Origin: Neodiprion pinetum
Lineage: Eukaryota; Arthropoda; Insecta; Hymenoptera; Diprionidae
Direction of reading: 5' to 3'
NCBI RefSeq assembly: GCF_021155775.2
Contig: NC_060238.1
Location: 15,042,542 to 15,106,541 of the forward strand
DNA length: 64,000 bases
The translations under genes and the position numbers were made by a program. Shown here piece after piece: positions 16,762 to 29,410 of this stretch (its first letter is position 1; each line of letters begins with the position of its first letter). Below the pieces are notes generated by a model. The model searched no databases. It had not been told where the DNA came from and saw only the letters and a program-made list of their open reading frames with translations.

Positions 16762-19289
16762 CAGGGTGTGCCTAAATTTCCTCCCACGGACTGGCCAGCA
16801 TAATACCTCGTTAAAATCCAACCGAGAATTTTTTTTCCGGAAGCTCATCCGACGCATAGTTTTTGAATTATAAGTGACAGCGTTAGGCCAATCAGAGTGC
16901 ACCATTTCATCTGGATTTGCCGCCACGGAAATTGCTGTTTTGTTCGTCTGGGTGAATTATTATTATTCGTTTACGAATTAAATATCGGCACCTCCCCTCT
17001 CGCCCTGTTGTACCTCTTCTCGAGCGCTGACCTCGGTATTGTTGCCGCGGCACACGCTGCCGGCTGCACACCCACGGACGCACACTCGTGTGTGTGAAAC
17101 ATAAGCGAATACCCAGCTACACAATACTACGAAACACACATCTATGAGTGAAAATGAAAATAAATCTCCAAATAAATCAGCGGATTTAAGATTTAATGTT
17201 ATAAAACACTTCCAATCATCGATGTATGCATAAAACTAGAGATTTTAGATGATTATTATGCCGTTAGGGTTCATAATTACTCATTCAATCAATCTGGCTT
17301 GAGATCTTCAGAATTATGCTTTCCGAACATTTTTTGTGTCTTTGTAACATAATTTTTCCACTAGTTTTGAATTCATCATTGACATCCGATTTTTCAATAA
17401 TGCGAGGGAAAAGTAACTCGCTGAATTGACGTGTCAATAGGTTTGTAAATCAATGACGATTCACCTGAGTTAACACAAAATACTTGAATAAATGGGAATT
17501 CACTGAATCACTAAAAATGATAACTGAAATCATGAGAATTACTTGAGATACAACTGAATTAGGAAGAGTTGTAATAAGTCAACTTACTTTGAATTACTTT
17601 AGATTCGTGCCAAAATTTTATGTTTAGAGAGAAAAATAATTAAATTCAAATAAAAAAGTAATTTTAAATCAAGAAGAAGGAAATTCCCAAATACCTGAAT
17701 TCAAATGAAGCAATTTCAATTTAATAAATCTATCTGAATTTCAGGAAAAATAATTATTATTATTTGGAATAGAAAAATGAAGTCGAATTACATGAATGAA
17801 TTCAATTAATTCAACTCAAAAAAATATGGTGTCATTCAAATTTCTAGTTATTATCTCGTCGATTCAATGTGGGTCTGGAACCGCTTGTTTACTCACACGA
17901 ACGATGCAATACACTATCGATGTATGTGATTTAAGTATCAATTACTCAAAATTTATGAAGTTAAAAATATTTTGAATAAGACTATGAATTATCAAAAGTT
18001 CTCTTCTGATATTAAGACTACACGCAGAAATTTACCAAATTGTTTAATTTTTACCAATTCAATCGAGCCGTGTCCGATTATTTGTTGAAATTGATTAATC
18101 GATACATCGATTATTTTTAGATAAGTGGCCATCACTAGCATTGATCTCAACAATTTGAACGTTACTTGCCACTTCAGACCCACATTGCATCGACGAGGAA
18201 ATAACTGGGAATTTGAATGACACCATATTTTTTTGAGTTGAATTAATTGAATTTATTCATGTAATTCGACTTCATTTTTCTATTCCAAATAACAAAAATT
18301 ATTTTCCCTCAAATTCAGATAGATTTATTAGATTAAAATTGCTTCATTTGAATTCAGGTACTTGGGAATTTCCTTCTTCTTGATTTAAAATTACTTTTTT
18401 ATTTGAATTTAATTATTTTCCTCTCTAAACATAAAATTTTGGCACGAATCTAAAGTAATTCAAAGTAAGTTGACTTATTACAACTCTTCCTAATTCAGTT
18501 GTATCTCAAATAATTCTCATGATTTCAGTTATCATTTTTAGTGATTCAGTGAATTCCCATTTATTCAGTTATATTGTGTTAACTCAGGTGAATCGTCATT
18601 GATTTACAAACCTATTGACACGTCAATTTAGCGAGTTACTTTTCCCTCGCATTATTGAAAAATCGGATGTCAATGATGAATTCAAAACTAGTGGAAAAAT
18701 TATGTTACAAAGACACAAAAAATGTTCGGAAAGCATAATTCTGAAGATCTCAAGCCAGATTGATTGAATGAGTAATTATGAACCCTAACGGCATAATAAT
18801 CATCTAAAATCTCTAGTTTTATGCATACATCGATGATTGGAAGTGTTTTATAACATTAAATCTTAAATCCGCTGATTTATTTGGAGATTTATTTTCATTT
18901 TCACTCATAGATGTGTGTTTCGTAGTATTGTGTAGCTGGGCATTCGCTTATTTTCACACACACGAGTGTGCGTCCGTGGGTGTGCGGCCGGCAGCGTGTG
19001 CCGCGGCAACAATACCGAGGTCAGCGCTCGAGAAGGGGTACAACAGGGCGAGAGGGGAGGTGCCGATATTTAATTCGTAAACGAATAATAATAATTCACC
19101 TAGACGAACAAAACAGCAATTTCCGTGGCGGCAGATCCAGATGAAATGGTGCACTCTGATTGGCGTAACGCTATCGCTTACAATTCAAAAACTATGCGTC
19201 GGACGAGCTTGCGGCAAAGAAATTCTCGGTTGGATTTGAGTCAGGTATCACGCTGGCTGGTCCGTGTCCCCCAATTTAGGGACATCCTG
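16762..19289. mobile_element. Foldback element with ~1.1 kb inverted arms
   Basis: Left arm 16,762-17,878 and right arm 18,174-19,289 are near-identical inverted copies with scattered substitutions around a ~295-bp unique centre. Termini are CAGGGTGTGCC and its imperfect mirror, directly flanked by TA on both sides (16,760-16,761 and 19,290-19,291), which suits a Tc1/mariner-type TA target. There is no transposase frame, so it is non-autonomous. It interrupts the LTR fragment that resumes at 19,292. Confidence 0.8.
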
Positions 19290-19291
19290 TA

Positions 19292-20050
19292 TTTTATAAT
19301 AATTTTCTACTTGACCTGTTGCCTTGAATTTATCTTGTAATTCATAAGTCCCTATCTTTGCATATTTCTGATAATTCTGGTAATGTGATAACTATTACAA
19401 TTTTTGTACTTCGCATGTGTTTTATAATCGCTCGTCATATTTTGTGGTTCACTTGCTTAATGCTTAATTTAAGTATCGTATATCTTTTTCTGTTCTGCAT
19501 ATTCATTATAAAACCGTATTAGTTATTACCTCGAATCATAGTATTGCGAGCTTACGCATATTTCTCGCTTATTTGGAAAATGTTCCGCTAATTGTTAAAT
19601 CTCTCGCTTAACTTTTCTCTGGTTGTAAATATTAATGATCGCATTTATCGTAATTGTATCTCAACCGCTGCGGTTGTTTGCTTGTTATTAAAATTTATCG
19701 CTTCCTAATCAATATATTCGATATTATTTCTGCTTCACCTGTTTCTTATCTTGTCTATTGGATTCGACCCCTCCCCTGTGCCATTATCTTGTCTATACTG
19801 AGTAAGCTGTGCCAAACCGTCGTAGAACCTGACCTTACCTTTACCTATTACCTTTACCTTTACCTTCATCTTTTTCTCGAATTATCTATTCTCTTTGACG
19901 CGTGTGCGTCTGGCGCCCAACAATCATATATTTCTCTTATTATCTCTTTTATTGTCTATATCTAATTATTCAGGTTAGTGACTGCGCCGTAGGTTGACCA
20001 ATCATCTCATTTCATCGTTTAACCCTTGCGAGAAATTTTATCGTGTTACA
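19292..20050 (+). mobile_element. Truncated LTR (same family as 14,119-16,752, opposite orientation)
   Basis: The 3' ~760 bp of the LTR, cut at its 5' side by the foldback element and ending ...CGTGTTACA at 20,050. Confidence 0.65.
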
Positions 20051-20053
20051 AAA

Positions 20054-20113
20054 TGGTGCCCAAAGTGGGGCCACGATAGTAACAGAGAATAATTGGCTCA
20101 CAATATATATATA
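20054..20113 (+). other. Primer-binding-site-like sequence and leader remnant
   Basis: TGGTGCCCAAAGTGGGG (20,054-20,070) four bases after the LTR end is a typical retroelement primer binding site. The leader is cut after ~40 bp at a (TA)n tract by Gypsy-1. Confidence 0.6.
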
Positions 20114-20513
20114 TGTAAACAAATATGACGAGGCCTATATTCACCTCATCATATTTCTTCCTCACTCCCAAATTTGAAATTTCACCGCACAACAATAAGC
20201 GCCTTTGGCAGTTTCACGGTCAATAGTACATACGTGTAAATATGAGCGAATAGAGACAATAGAATGCCGAGGGCATTATGACAGATTAGTACATAAGCTA
20301 TCATCAGCGGAATCGCACGTGGAAACGTCAGAACGAGAGGAAAATAAGCTGTAAATGTCGTTTCTCCATTTACAGGTAATATTATTTTTATTCAACGTAG
20401 AATATAAGTACGTAATGTAAAGAAAAGTAATGTAATGTAATAGTATACGAAACAATAAACTCCATTTACAGAGAAACTTATTGCAGCTTCGACAAAGTTA
20501 AAAAAGGAACATT
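20114..20513 (+). repeat. Gypsy-1 5' LTR
   Basis: Matches 24,843-25,243 end to end. Confidence 0.9.
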
Positions 20514-20580
20514 ATAAAACGACATTTTTGCTTAAAAAAAAAAAAAAAAAAAAATACAGAGTGGAAAAACTGAAATTTGA
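20514..20580 (+). other. Gypsy-1 leader with A22-class homopolymer
   Basis: Contains a run of more than 20 A (20,534-20,554). No convincing primer binding site is seen directly after the LTR. Confidence 0.5.
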
Positions 20581-21717
20581 ATTTACGGTCAAGTCTTCGA
20601 CGGAACGACGAAAACAAACATAATCGCCATAACCTCAATAACCACACCCGACGATCGCTGTTTTATACTCCCGGACCAGCTTCAACCGATTAGACATCAT
20701 GCGAAACTTACAACTACGGCGGGTTATCAGAAAATAAAAGCTACACTACAAAAAAGAGGACAAGCGAGAAAAGTATGGATTAGTTTGGCCGGAGATATAC
20801 TACAACAGTATAAGGATGAAGATGGGAACATAATATGCAACGACTACTTACTTGAAGAAATGTCAACAGCGCAAGACACTACACCCACAGCAAACATCAC
20901 AGAAGAGGCATTATCAAGAATTTTGGAAAAATTTACCGAAAAGAAAACTGAAGATAAGCCCCAAGATTATGGAATCCGTAACTTAAGAAAGGTATCAGAA
21001 AAATTTGTAATAGAGAAATTGACAGGCAGAAATTCAAATGTGCCCCAGTGGATGGATATTTTTGAAAATGAATGTTTTCGATTAGGTGTAGAAAGAGATA
21101 TTGAAAAAATCGAGATCTTTAGACTTTTTCTAGAAGATTCATGCATCGACTGGTATGGGTCAATGCTTATAAAATATACATTAGATTCAGAGTGGAGAAC
21201 ATGTAAACAAAATTTCTGTGAAACTTACGCCAATAAAGGGTGGACTGGGATTAGATATGCAATATCTTACAAACACATAAAGGGTTCGCTATTAGAATAT
21301 GCTTTAAAGAAAGAAAGACTTCTATTAGAAACAAACAAGTCAATAGATACGCCTACCTTAATTGATCTTATTGCTGTAGGGTTACCAAATTTTGTATCTA
21401 ATAGAATAGATAGAGAAAAGTTAAATCAGACTGAAGATATATTTAAGGAGATCAGAGGACTGGAGCACCTGGTGAATAAAAAAAATTCAGAAAAAAAGAG
21501 TACTACAAATATTGAAAACAAAAGTAGAGCGAAAAATAGTGACCATAAACCATGTTCGATTTGCGAGAAAAAAAATAAGAGCAATCGCTACCACCCAGAA
21601 TCTTTATGCTGGTTCAGGAACAAAGCCGACGATCAACAAAACAAAGAATACATAAGGCATGTAAATAACTCTGGGTTAGAAATAGAATTAAATACCAAAG
21701 ATCCAAAAAACTTATAG
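20581..21717 (+). CDS. gag: Gypsy-1 Gag
   Basis: The frame is open from 20,581 (after a TGA at 20,578) to a TAG at 21,715-21,717. Coding-like sequence already begins by 20,670 (LPDQLQPIRHHAKL), but there is no ATG before about 20,860, so the initiator is unclear; a start lost upstream or a non-AUG start is possible. The central part (~WMDIFENECFRLGV...DWYGSMLIKYT) is a capsid-like retrotransposon Gag domain. The C-terminal part has Cys/His (CSICEKKNKSNRYHPESLCW), a degenerate zinc knuckle. It ends within 4 nt of a slippery heptamer leading into pol. Confidence 0.8.
   Translation: MYGQVFDGTTKTNIIAITSITTPDDRCFILPDQLQPIRHHAKLTTTAGYQKIKATLQKRGQARKVWISLAGDILQQYKDEDGNIICNDYLLEEMSTAQDTTPTANITEEALSRILEKFTEKKTEDKPQDYGIRNLRKVSEKFVIEKLTGRNSNVPQWMDIFENECFRLGVERDIEKIEIFRLFLEDSCIDWYGSMLIKYTLDSEWRTCKQNFCETYANKGWTGIRYAISYKHIKGSLLEYALKKERLLLETNKSIDTPTLIDLIAVGLPNFVSNRIDREKLNQTEDIFKEIRGLEHLVNKKNSEKKSTTNIENKSRAKNSDHKPCSICEKKNKSNRYHPESLCWFRNKADDQQNKEYIRHVNNSGLEIELNTKDPKNL
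21705..21711 (+). promoter_or_regulatory. -1 ribosomal frameshift heptamer A AAA AAC (Gypsy-1)
   Basis: AAAAAAC lies in the correct phase (codons AAA AAC of gag) two codons before the gag stop, and pol is in the -1 frame and open across the site. Confidence 0.7.
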
Positions 21718-24700
21718 TGCCACCATTAATCAAAATCAAAGTATTGCTAAATAATGCGTTACAAATCCAAGGAATTTACGATTTCGGCTCGAACGTTTCT
21801 TTAATTAATTCAAAGCTGTTACATTTAAAACAAAAGAAACTTCATAACTCACATAACGCACATTTAAAAACGATTAATGGTGTAAGAAAAGCAAACGGCA
21901 TGATAACTCTAAAAGCTAAAATTTTTGATATCGAAAAAGAAATTGATGTTTTCATGATAGATAACGAACATTTTGAACACGATTTTTTAATCGGACTAGA
22001 CTGTATAAAAAATTTCCAATTAAGACAAAACGAAAATTTAGAAATTACACAAAAAATCCAGGCCATTCCTGAAAATAGACTTAAAAACAAACCTAACATA
22101 CAAAATACAAATAAAGAATATATTGAAAACAAAACAAAAAATTACCAATTGAATTTCAATGAACATGTAAATACGTCAGAATTTAACATAGTAATAAACC
22201 ACTTGAAAATGCAACAACAATCCGAAATTGACAAACTAATCGATAAATATAAATCGATTTTTGCCAGAGATAAATACGACATAGGCACTGTAACGGATTT
22301 TGAAGCTCGTATTGATTTATTAGTTGATAAATATTGTTACAAAAGACCGTACAGATGCACTATGGAGGATAAAAAAGAAATAGAACACCAAATAACAAAA
22401 TTATTAGAAAAAAATTTAATTGAAGAGTCTTATAGCCCATTCGCTGCACCAGTGACATTAGCTTATAAAAAAGATGAAGGAAAGAAAGCTAGACTATGCA
22501 TAGATTTCCAGGAATTAAACAAGATAGTCATTCCTCAGGCGCAGCCTTTTCCATTAATTGAAGATCTGATAGTTAAGACACGAGATTGTAAATATTTTTC
22601 GACCTTAGATATAAATTCAGCTTTCTGGTCAATTCCCCTAAAAATTGAAGACAGACGAAAAACCGCATTCGTAACTCAAGAAGGCCATTTCCAATGGATC
22701 TGCCTACCCTTTGGTTTAAAAACATCACCAGCGATTTTCCAGAGAATATTAAGTAATATAATAAGAGAGCACAAGCTCTCGAACTTCAGCGTAAATTATA
22801 TAGATGACATTCTAGTATTTTCAAAAACTTTTGATGAACATATTGACCATTTATCACAGCTATTAGAGTCAATTATGGAAGAAGGATTCAGACTAAAACT
22901 TTCAAAATGTACCTTCGCATCAGACTCAGTTAAATATTTAGGCCACGAAATAAGATACAACTCGATTAGTCCACTCAATGACAATCTAATCTCAATAAAA
23001 AAATTTCCAACGCCAAAAACAAAAAAAAATGTTCGACAATTTCTAGGAAAAGTGAATTTTCACGGCAAATATATACCAAACGTTTCGGTTACCTTAGATC
23101 CGCTACATAACTTACTAAGAAAAGGGCAAAACTTTATTTGGTCCGAACAATGCCAAAAAGCTTTCGAGAGCATGAAATCTCTACTTTGCTCTCAACCGAT
23201 TTTAACAATTTTCGATCCACATCTGCCAATATATATCCACACGGACGCAAGCTTACAAGGCATTGGGGCTGTACTAAAACAAACACAATTAAACAAAGAA
23301 GATAAACCAGTCGCATATTTTTCAAAAAAATTAAATGTGTCCCAAAAAAGAAAGAAAGCTATCTATATAGAATGTTTAGCAATAAAAGAGGCAATAAAAT
23401 TCTGGCAGCACTGGCTTATAGGAAAATCATTTACGGTTTTCTCGGATCATAAACCTTCAGAAAATATGAATATTAGCTCTAGGACAGATGAGGAATTAGG
23501 TGACTTAATGCATCATCTATCTCAATACGATTTCGAAATAAAATACACTCCAGGAAAGGACAATTTAGAAGCAGACTGCCTCAGCAGAAACCCAGTACTA
23601 GAACCTAATGATAATGAAGAAGAAATTTTAAAAACCGTTAATTTCATGAAAATAGAAGACATTCAGAACGATCAAGAAAACAATAAAGACATCCAAAACG
23701 GTAAAGACAAGTTACTATACAAGAATAACACGTATTATAAAAGAATAGGAACAAGTGAAAAAATTTTACTCTCAGAAGATTTCAGTAAAAAACTTATACA
23801 AAAAGTACACCTCTTCTATTGTCATTTAGGAATAAAACAAATACAAAATAAGATAAAACCATTTTACATAGCAAAAAATCTGAATCAAAATATTAAAACA
23901 ATTTGCGAAAACTGTGGAGTTTGCATTAAAAATGAATCAAGAGGAAAGCACAAAATTGGATTAATGTCCCAATTAGGTCCTGCGACTTACCCCTATGAAA
24001 TAGTGTCTATAGATACAATTGGCGGATTCGGAGGTTCACGGTCAACAAAAAAGTATTTACACTTGCTCGATGATCATTTCACAAGATATGCTACTATTTT
24101 GACCTCAAAAACTCAGAATGCAACTGATTTTATAAAATTGATACAGACAGTTTTGCCAAATAATAAAATAAACATGATCCTATCCGATCAATATCCAGGG
24201 ATAAATTCCAAAGAGTTCAAAGAATTTTTGAATAAAGAAGATATAACCTTGAATTTTACAGCAGTGAACGCACCGTTTTCAAACGGACTCAATGAAAGAC
24301 TGAACCAAACGCTAGTTAATAAAATTAGATGTAAGATGAACCAAAAAAAATCAAAAACTGCGTGGACAACTGTAGCACATGAGTGCATAGAAAAGTACAA
24401 TGATACAGAACATACTGTAACAGGATTCTCTCCTAGATACTTATTGGAAGGAAAAAGCAGTACAATCTTACCAGAATAGCTAAAACAAGAAAAAACAGAA
24501 AACGATTTGCATGAAGATAGAAAACGTGCTCTAGAGAATACAAATAAATCACATGAATATAATGAAAAGCAATTCGACAAAAATAGAAAATATCATGAAT
24601 TTAATATTGGAGACCTAGTTTACGTTGAAAATAGCCATAGACTAAATAGGAAAAAATTAGATTGACTAAAAATCGGACCATACAAAATTATAGAAAAAAT

Positions 24701-24857
24701 TTCAAACTCAATTTATAAAATACATACAGATCGAAATAAGTCAGAGTCATTGTTTCACATTACAAAGCTTTTACCGGTCCCAAAGGTTATTCAAGAAGAC
24801 CAGTGTCTCCTCACTGGTTTCTTTTCTTCGGGGAGGGGGAGATGTAAACAAATATGA
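21717..24857 (+). pseudogene. pol: Gypsy-1 Pol (protease-RT-RNase H-integrase), two nonsense codons
   Basis: A 920-residue frame to a TAG at 24,477, continuing in the same frame through a second stop (TGA at 24,663) to 24,857, just inside the 3' LTR. Protease motif IYDFGSNVSLI (~residues 20-30) has Phe where D-T/S-G is expected. RT: FSTLDINSAFW and YIDDILVF (~361). RNase H: HTDASLQGIG (~508). Integrase: HLFYCHLG...CENCGVC zinc domain (~700-740), then SIDTIGG, LSDQYPG and NGLNERLNQ giving D, D, E. The region after the TAG still encodes the typical integrase tail (FNIGDLVYVEN, then IGPYKIIEKI). It is therefore a recently inactivated copy unless the stops are suppressed. Confidence 0.88.
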
Positions 24858-25243
24858 CGAGGCCTATATTCACCTCATCATATTTCTTCCTCACTCCCAA
24901 ATTTGAAATTTCACCGCACAACAATAAGCGCCTTTGGCAGTTTCACGGTCAATAGTACATACGTGTAAATATGAGCGAATAGAGACAATAGAATGCCGAG
25001 GGCATTATGACAGATTAGTACATAAGCTATTATCAGCGGAATCGCACGTGGAAACGTCAGAACGAGAGGAAAATGAGCTGTAAATGTCGTTTCTCCATTT
25101 ACAGGTAATATTATTTTTATTCAACGTAGAATATAAGTACGTAATGTAAAGAAAAGTAATGTAATGTAATAGTATACGAAACAATAAACTCCATTTACAG
25201 AGAAACTCATCGCAGCTTCGACAAAGTGAAAAAAGGAACATTA
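24843..25243 (+). repeat. Gypsy-1 3' LTR
   Basis: Direct repeat of the 5' LTR; preceded by a polypurine tract at about 24,829-24,842. Confidence 0.9.
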
Positions 25244-25262
25244 TATATATATATATATATTT

Positions 25263-25545
25263 CAAATTACAGTTGCACTTAATTTTAAGTAAAGCTGGGG
25301 ATGCTCGCCACAATTAGATAGGTCGGGAATGTTGATGGCGATTCGTAAACTTTTACGCTAATAGTTTTACTCCCCAGAGCGAAAAATAATATTTTTCACA
25401 TACTTCGAATACATTCTTTTGCGTTAATCGACCGCCTGGCGACATCGCAATTAGATAGGCCGGGAATGTTCACCACAATTAGATAGGCCGGGGAATGTTG
25501 ATGAAAATCCGTAAACTTTCACGCTAATAGTTTGCTTTCACTATC
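25263..25545 (-). repeat. Polinton 2 left terminal region
   Basis: Contains gcacttaattttaagtaaag, ggggatgctcgccac and subterminal units (cgctaatagttt, cgaatacattcttttgcg). It is longer than the right end by about one subterminal unit. Confidence 0.75.
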
Positions 25546-25575
25546 ACTCACCCAAATTCTTACGATCTATCTGCA

Positions 25576-25612
25576 TATATTAACTCAACGCATCCGATGC
25601 AGACTCATCAGT
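25576..25612 (+). promoter_or_regulatory. TATA-Inr promoter of PolB (Polinton 2)
   Basis: TATATTA at 25,576-25,582 and TCAGT at 25,608-25,612; 34 nt from the box to the initiator A. The ATG is at 25,673. The initiator region is duplicated at 10,811; in the inverted copy near 38,665 one substitution changes the TCAGT. Confidence 0.5.
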
Positions 25613-25672
25613 CTTACACGATACGTGCAAGTCAGAGTTCATTGAAGTTCTGCAAATATCAGCGATAAAGTC

Positions 25673-28600
25673 ATGGCCGCTGAAACATACTCAAATATCG
25701 TCAAAACGATGGAGAACGCGCACGATTTGTTGGGCGAGCTGCATCCCGAGCAGGAGAACGACAATATCTTCCAGCACTGGATTGACGTTGGAATGGAAAA
25801 TCTCCAATTGCTGCGTGATGTTTCCAAGCGTCCGAGAACGAGCATAGGTGCGAAACTGCAAATTCAGCATACAATCACGCTCGTACAATCCTGGATAGCA
25901 AAGATTCGGTAGCAGCTGAGGCAGCGACAGCAGCAGCGGCAGCAGCAGCAGCACGCCGTGGTGATGGGTGCTAACATCGGCAGCCCTGCGAGCGTGCAGT
26001 GGGACGAAGTTGAAAGTGCTTTCGCCAACCGAATCCGAACGGGAGTTGTAACGAATCTCGGGCACAAGAATTTGGACGCCTTTTTCGACGACGCGCAACG
26101 GATCATCGTTGAGCGATTGGGGCTGGTACTGGGCCAGGAGGGTAATGTGAAGGTTAACCTCACATTATCGTGCAAATTCAAAAACATAAAGCACGAGGGG
26201 ATTGCGGAAGAAGTTAAAAGCTTCAACACTGCCAACATCGCGATCCTCCCCTCGAGCGATATCGACGGTTGGTTTACACACGCGAGGGCCGATCTACTTA
26301 TGAAGGTTGAGGATTTTGAACAACGCGATTCTGGGTGGAGCATGATCGAGATCCTCAATACTGCCGTAAATATCAGCCGGTACCAGCCTCTCGCTGCGGG
26401 ACTTTCGACATTCGTTGAGCTACCCAAGGACATTCAGCGGAAGAGAGCAGTGGTGAACGTGAAAAACAAAGATGAAAGATGTCTTCTCTGGTCCATCACC
26501 GCAGCACGCCACCCGACCAACACCAACACCGATAGGACTCTCCATTATCGCCGCTTTATCTCCGAGTTGGACTGTACAGGTATCAAATTCCCTGCTACTC
26601 TACATGATGTGAAAAAGCTTGAGAGATTGAATAATTTGCGAATCAATGTATATGGGATAGAATCTCAAACTTTTTCAGAGCATGCAAAATCAAATAACAG
26701 CGTCATCGTGCCAATTTATTTGAGCGATCATTTGAGTACCGCGAACTTTGACACGATTCATCTTCTGATGGTTGAGAGTAACCCAGAAAATGATATGGCT
26801 CGCGAGTTAACACCAAGATTCCACTTTGCTTGGATTAAAGATCTTTCGCGATTGGTGAGCAAACAATTGTCTAATCATGATGGTCAACTGTTTTTATGCG
26901 ACAGATGTTTGTGTCACTTTAGTGTGAAACATGCCTACGACAATCATCGGCATGATTGTATTATGCTGAATAAAGTACGCATGGAATTTCCCGAGTCGAC
27001 GGATTTAGCATTTTCAAATTTTCGGAACAAGGGTACCGTCCCGTTTGTCGTTTACGCCGATCTCGAATGCATATTAGAGTCTATACCGATTGACGAATTC
27101 CAAAATCACGTTTCAACCCGTAAAACACGTGAATTTCAAAAGCATATCCCGCACAGTGTAGCGTACTATGTGCATTGCGCGTACGATGAGACTTTATCGG
27201 AGTTCCACAGTAAACGTGGCGTTGATTGCATAGATTGGTTCATGCGGCAACTTAAAGATTTATCGATTAAAGTAGAGTCACGCGTCAAAACCATAATTCC
27301 GATGGAGCCTCTTACTCAAGTGTAACACGATCGTCACATGCGCGCAAAGAATTGCTACATTTGCGAAAAGCCGTTTACCCCTGAGGAGAAAAAGTGCCAC
27401 GACCACTGTCACTTCACGGGTAAATATCGTGGTCCTGCTCATAATCGGTGTAATTTGAGGTTCAGAGAGACGCGCACAATTTCAATAGTTTTCCACAATT
27501 TGTCCGGTTACGATTCTCACTTTTTAATAAAATCACTCGCGTCAACTTTTCCCGGTGAAATTACCCTGCTACCCATAAACAAGGAAAAATATACATCCTT
27601 CACGAAACGCGTTGATGGGACGATGATGCACTTGAGATTCATCGATTCGTTTCGATTTATGGCTAGCAGCATCGATAAACTTTCCAAATATTTGAATGAT
27701 GCAGACAAGCCCATAACACGTAGATTTTATAATAATCCGTCTCAGTTCAGTTTGATGACCCGTAAAGGCGTTTTTCCCTATGAATACGTCGATTGTTGGG
27801 GGAAACTCGATGAACCGCGATTACCCGCAAAGAAACATTTCTACTCGCACCTCTGCGATGCAAACACTTCAAACACCGATTACGAGCACGCTAAAAATGT
27901 TTGGGGGGAATTTCATCTAGAGTCATTGGGCGGCTATTTGGATTTATATTTCAAGACAGATGTTCTTTTGCTTGCCGATATTTTCGAAAATTTCCACGCT
28001 AGCTGCTTCAAAACATACGATTTAGATCCGTTGGACTACCACACTGCACCGGGACTTGCTTTTGACGCGATGCTCAAACATACCAATGTAACTTTGCGAC
28101 TTTTAGACAATCCTGAAATGGTGTTATTTATTGATAGAGCCTTTCGAGGCGGCGTAGCGCAATTTTCTAATCGACACGCTCGCGCCAATAATAGATTCAT
28201 GGGAACAGATTTTGATTCAAACAAAGCGGAGTCGTATCTCACGTATTTTGACGTGAATAACCTGTACGGAGCGGCTTTGAGCGTGCATTTACCGGTCGGC
28301 TCGTTCGAGTGGGAGTATCAGCACATCGATATAACAAACCATCCGGACGATTCGCCGATCGGTTACTTTCTGGAGGTAGATTTGGACTATCCTGTAGAAC
28401 TCTACGAGGATCACAAAGACTTGCCTCTTTGTCCCGAGCATTTTACTCCTCCAGGTGGTAAAAACGCCAAACTCGCGACCAACCTACACCCTAAAACAAA
28501 GTATATATTGCACTATAGAAATTTGAAGCAGTGTTTGAGTTTAGGATTGAAAGTAACGAAAGTGCACAGAGTATTAAAGTTTGCACAATCTCCATGGCTC

Positions 28601-29410
28601 GAACCTTACATCACGCTCAACAAGGACATGCGCAAGCGGTCTAGGAATGAATTTGAGAAAAACTTTTACAAACTCATGAATAACGCTGTGTTCGGCAAGA
28701 CTATGGAGAATGTGCGAAATCATAAAGATGTAAAATTGGTCACAAAATGGGAGGGACGAGGTGGTGTGAGAGCGCTTATTGCCAGGGCAAACTTTCACAG
28801 CTGCACCGTATTTGGCGCTGATATGGCCATCATTGAAATGAATCGTGTCAAAGTTCATTTTGCTAAACCTATTTACGTCGGTGCATCGATTCTATATCTG
28901 TCAGAAATCATTCTTTACGATTTTCACTATAATTATGTGAACTCCAACTTTTCGAACAGCGAGGTCAAATTGTTGTATACCGACACAGACAGCCTTATTT
29001 ATCAATTTAACGTATCGAACATCTACGATATCATCAAACGTGATGTGGATACAATGTTTGATACCTCTGACTATCCGCCCGACAATGTGTATGGCATTCC
29101 GCTTAAAAACGAGAAACGACTAGGGCTAATGAAGGATGAAAATAATGGTAAAATTATGACAGAGTTTGTGGGACTGCGAGCAAAGCTGTACACATTTACT
29201 ACGATGGGTGGGGATGGGGAAAAAGTGAGTAAGCGCGTCAAGGGTGTAAAAAATTCTTCGATAAATAGCATCGCGTTTGATGAACATAAGCGCTGTCTGA
29301 TGGCTCACCAAGAGTTGACCCTCCCCCAGTGTTTGATACGGAGTAAAAAACATGAAGTAAGCACGATCGTACAATAAAAATTGGCTCTCAGTTGGTAGGA
29401 TGACAAGCGG
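25673..29410 (+). pseudogene. POLB: Polinton 2 PolB, full length but with several nonsense codons
   Basis: One continuous reading frame from the ATG at 25,673 is split by TAG (25,910), TAA (27,323) and TAA (29,375), with another TAG shortly after, where the copy at the left of the window reads through. The first segment (79 codons, MAAETYSNIV) and a Gln-rich stretch precede the region shared with element 1. Exo I (ADLE), the zinc motif (CYICEKPF...HDHCHF), Exo II (SGYDSHF), Exo III (TDVLLLAD), Pol A (DVNNLYG), Pol B (NNAVFGKT) and Pol C (YTDTDS) are all still recognisable. The first stop could alternatively separate a real 79-residue protein, but the later stops make the gene dead. Confidence 0.88.

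Larger units (their letters stand above)
20114..25243 (+). mobile_element. Gypsy-1, full-length LTR retrotransposon
   Basis: Direct LTRs at 20,114-20,513 and 24,843-25,243 (about 400 bp, TGTAAAC start, roughly five substitutions seen by eye), a purine tract GGGGAGGGGGAGA immediately before the 3' LTR, gag, and pol in the order protease, RT, RNase H, integrase (Ty3/Gypsy order). Both flanks are (TA)n, so the target duplication cannot be delimited. Confidence 0.93.

Noticed and set aside
16897..17097. 66-codon frame, repeated inverted at 18,954-19,154
   Set aside because: It lies in the foldback arms and is mirrored only because the arms are; no start context or family match.
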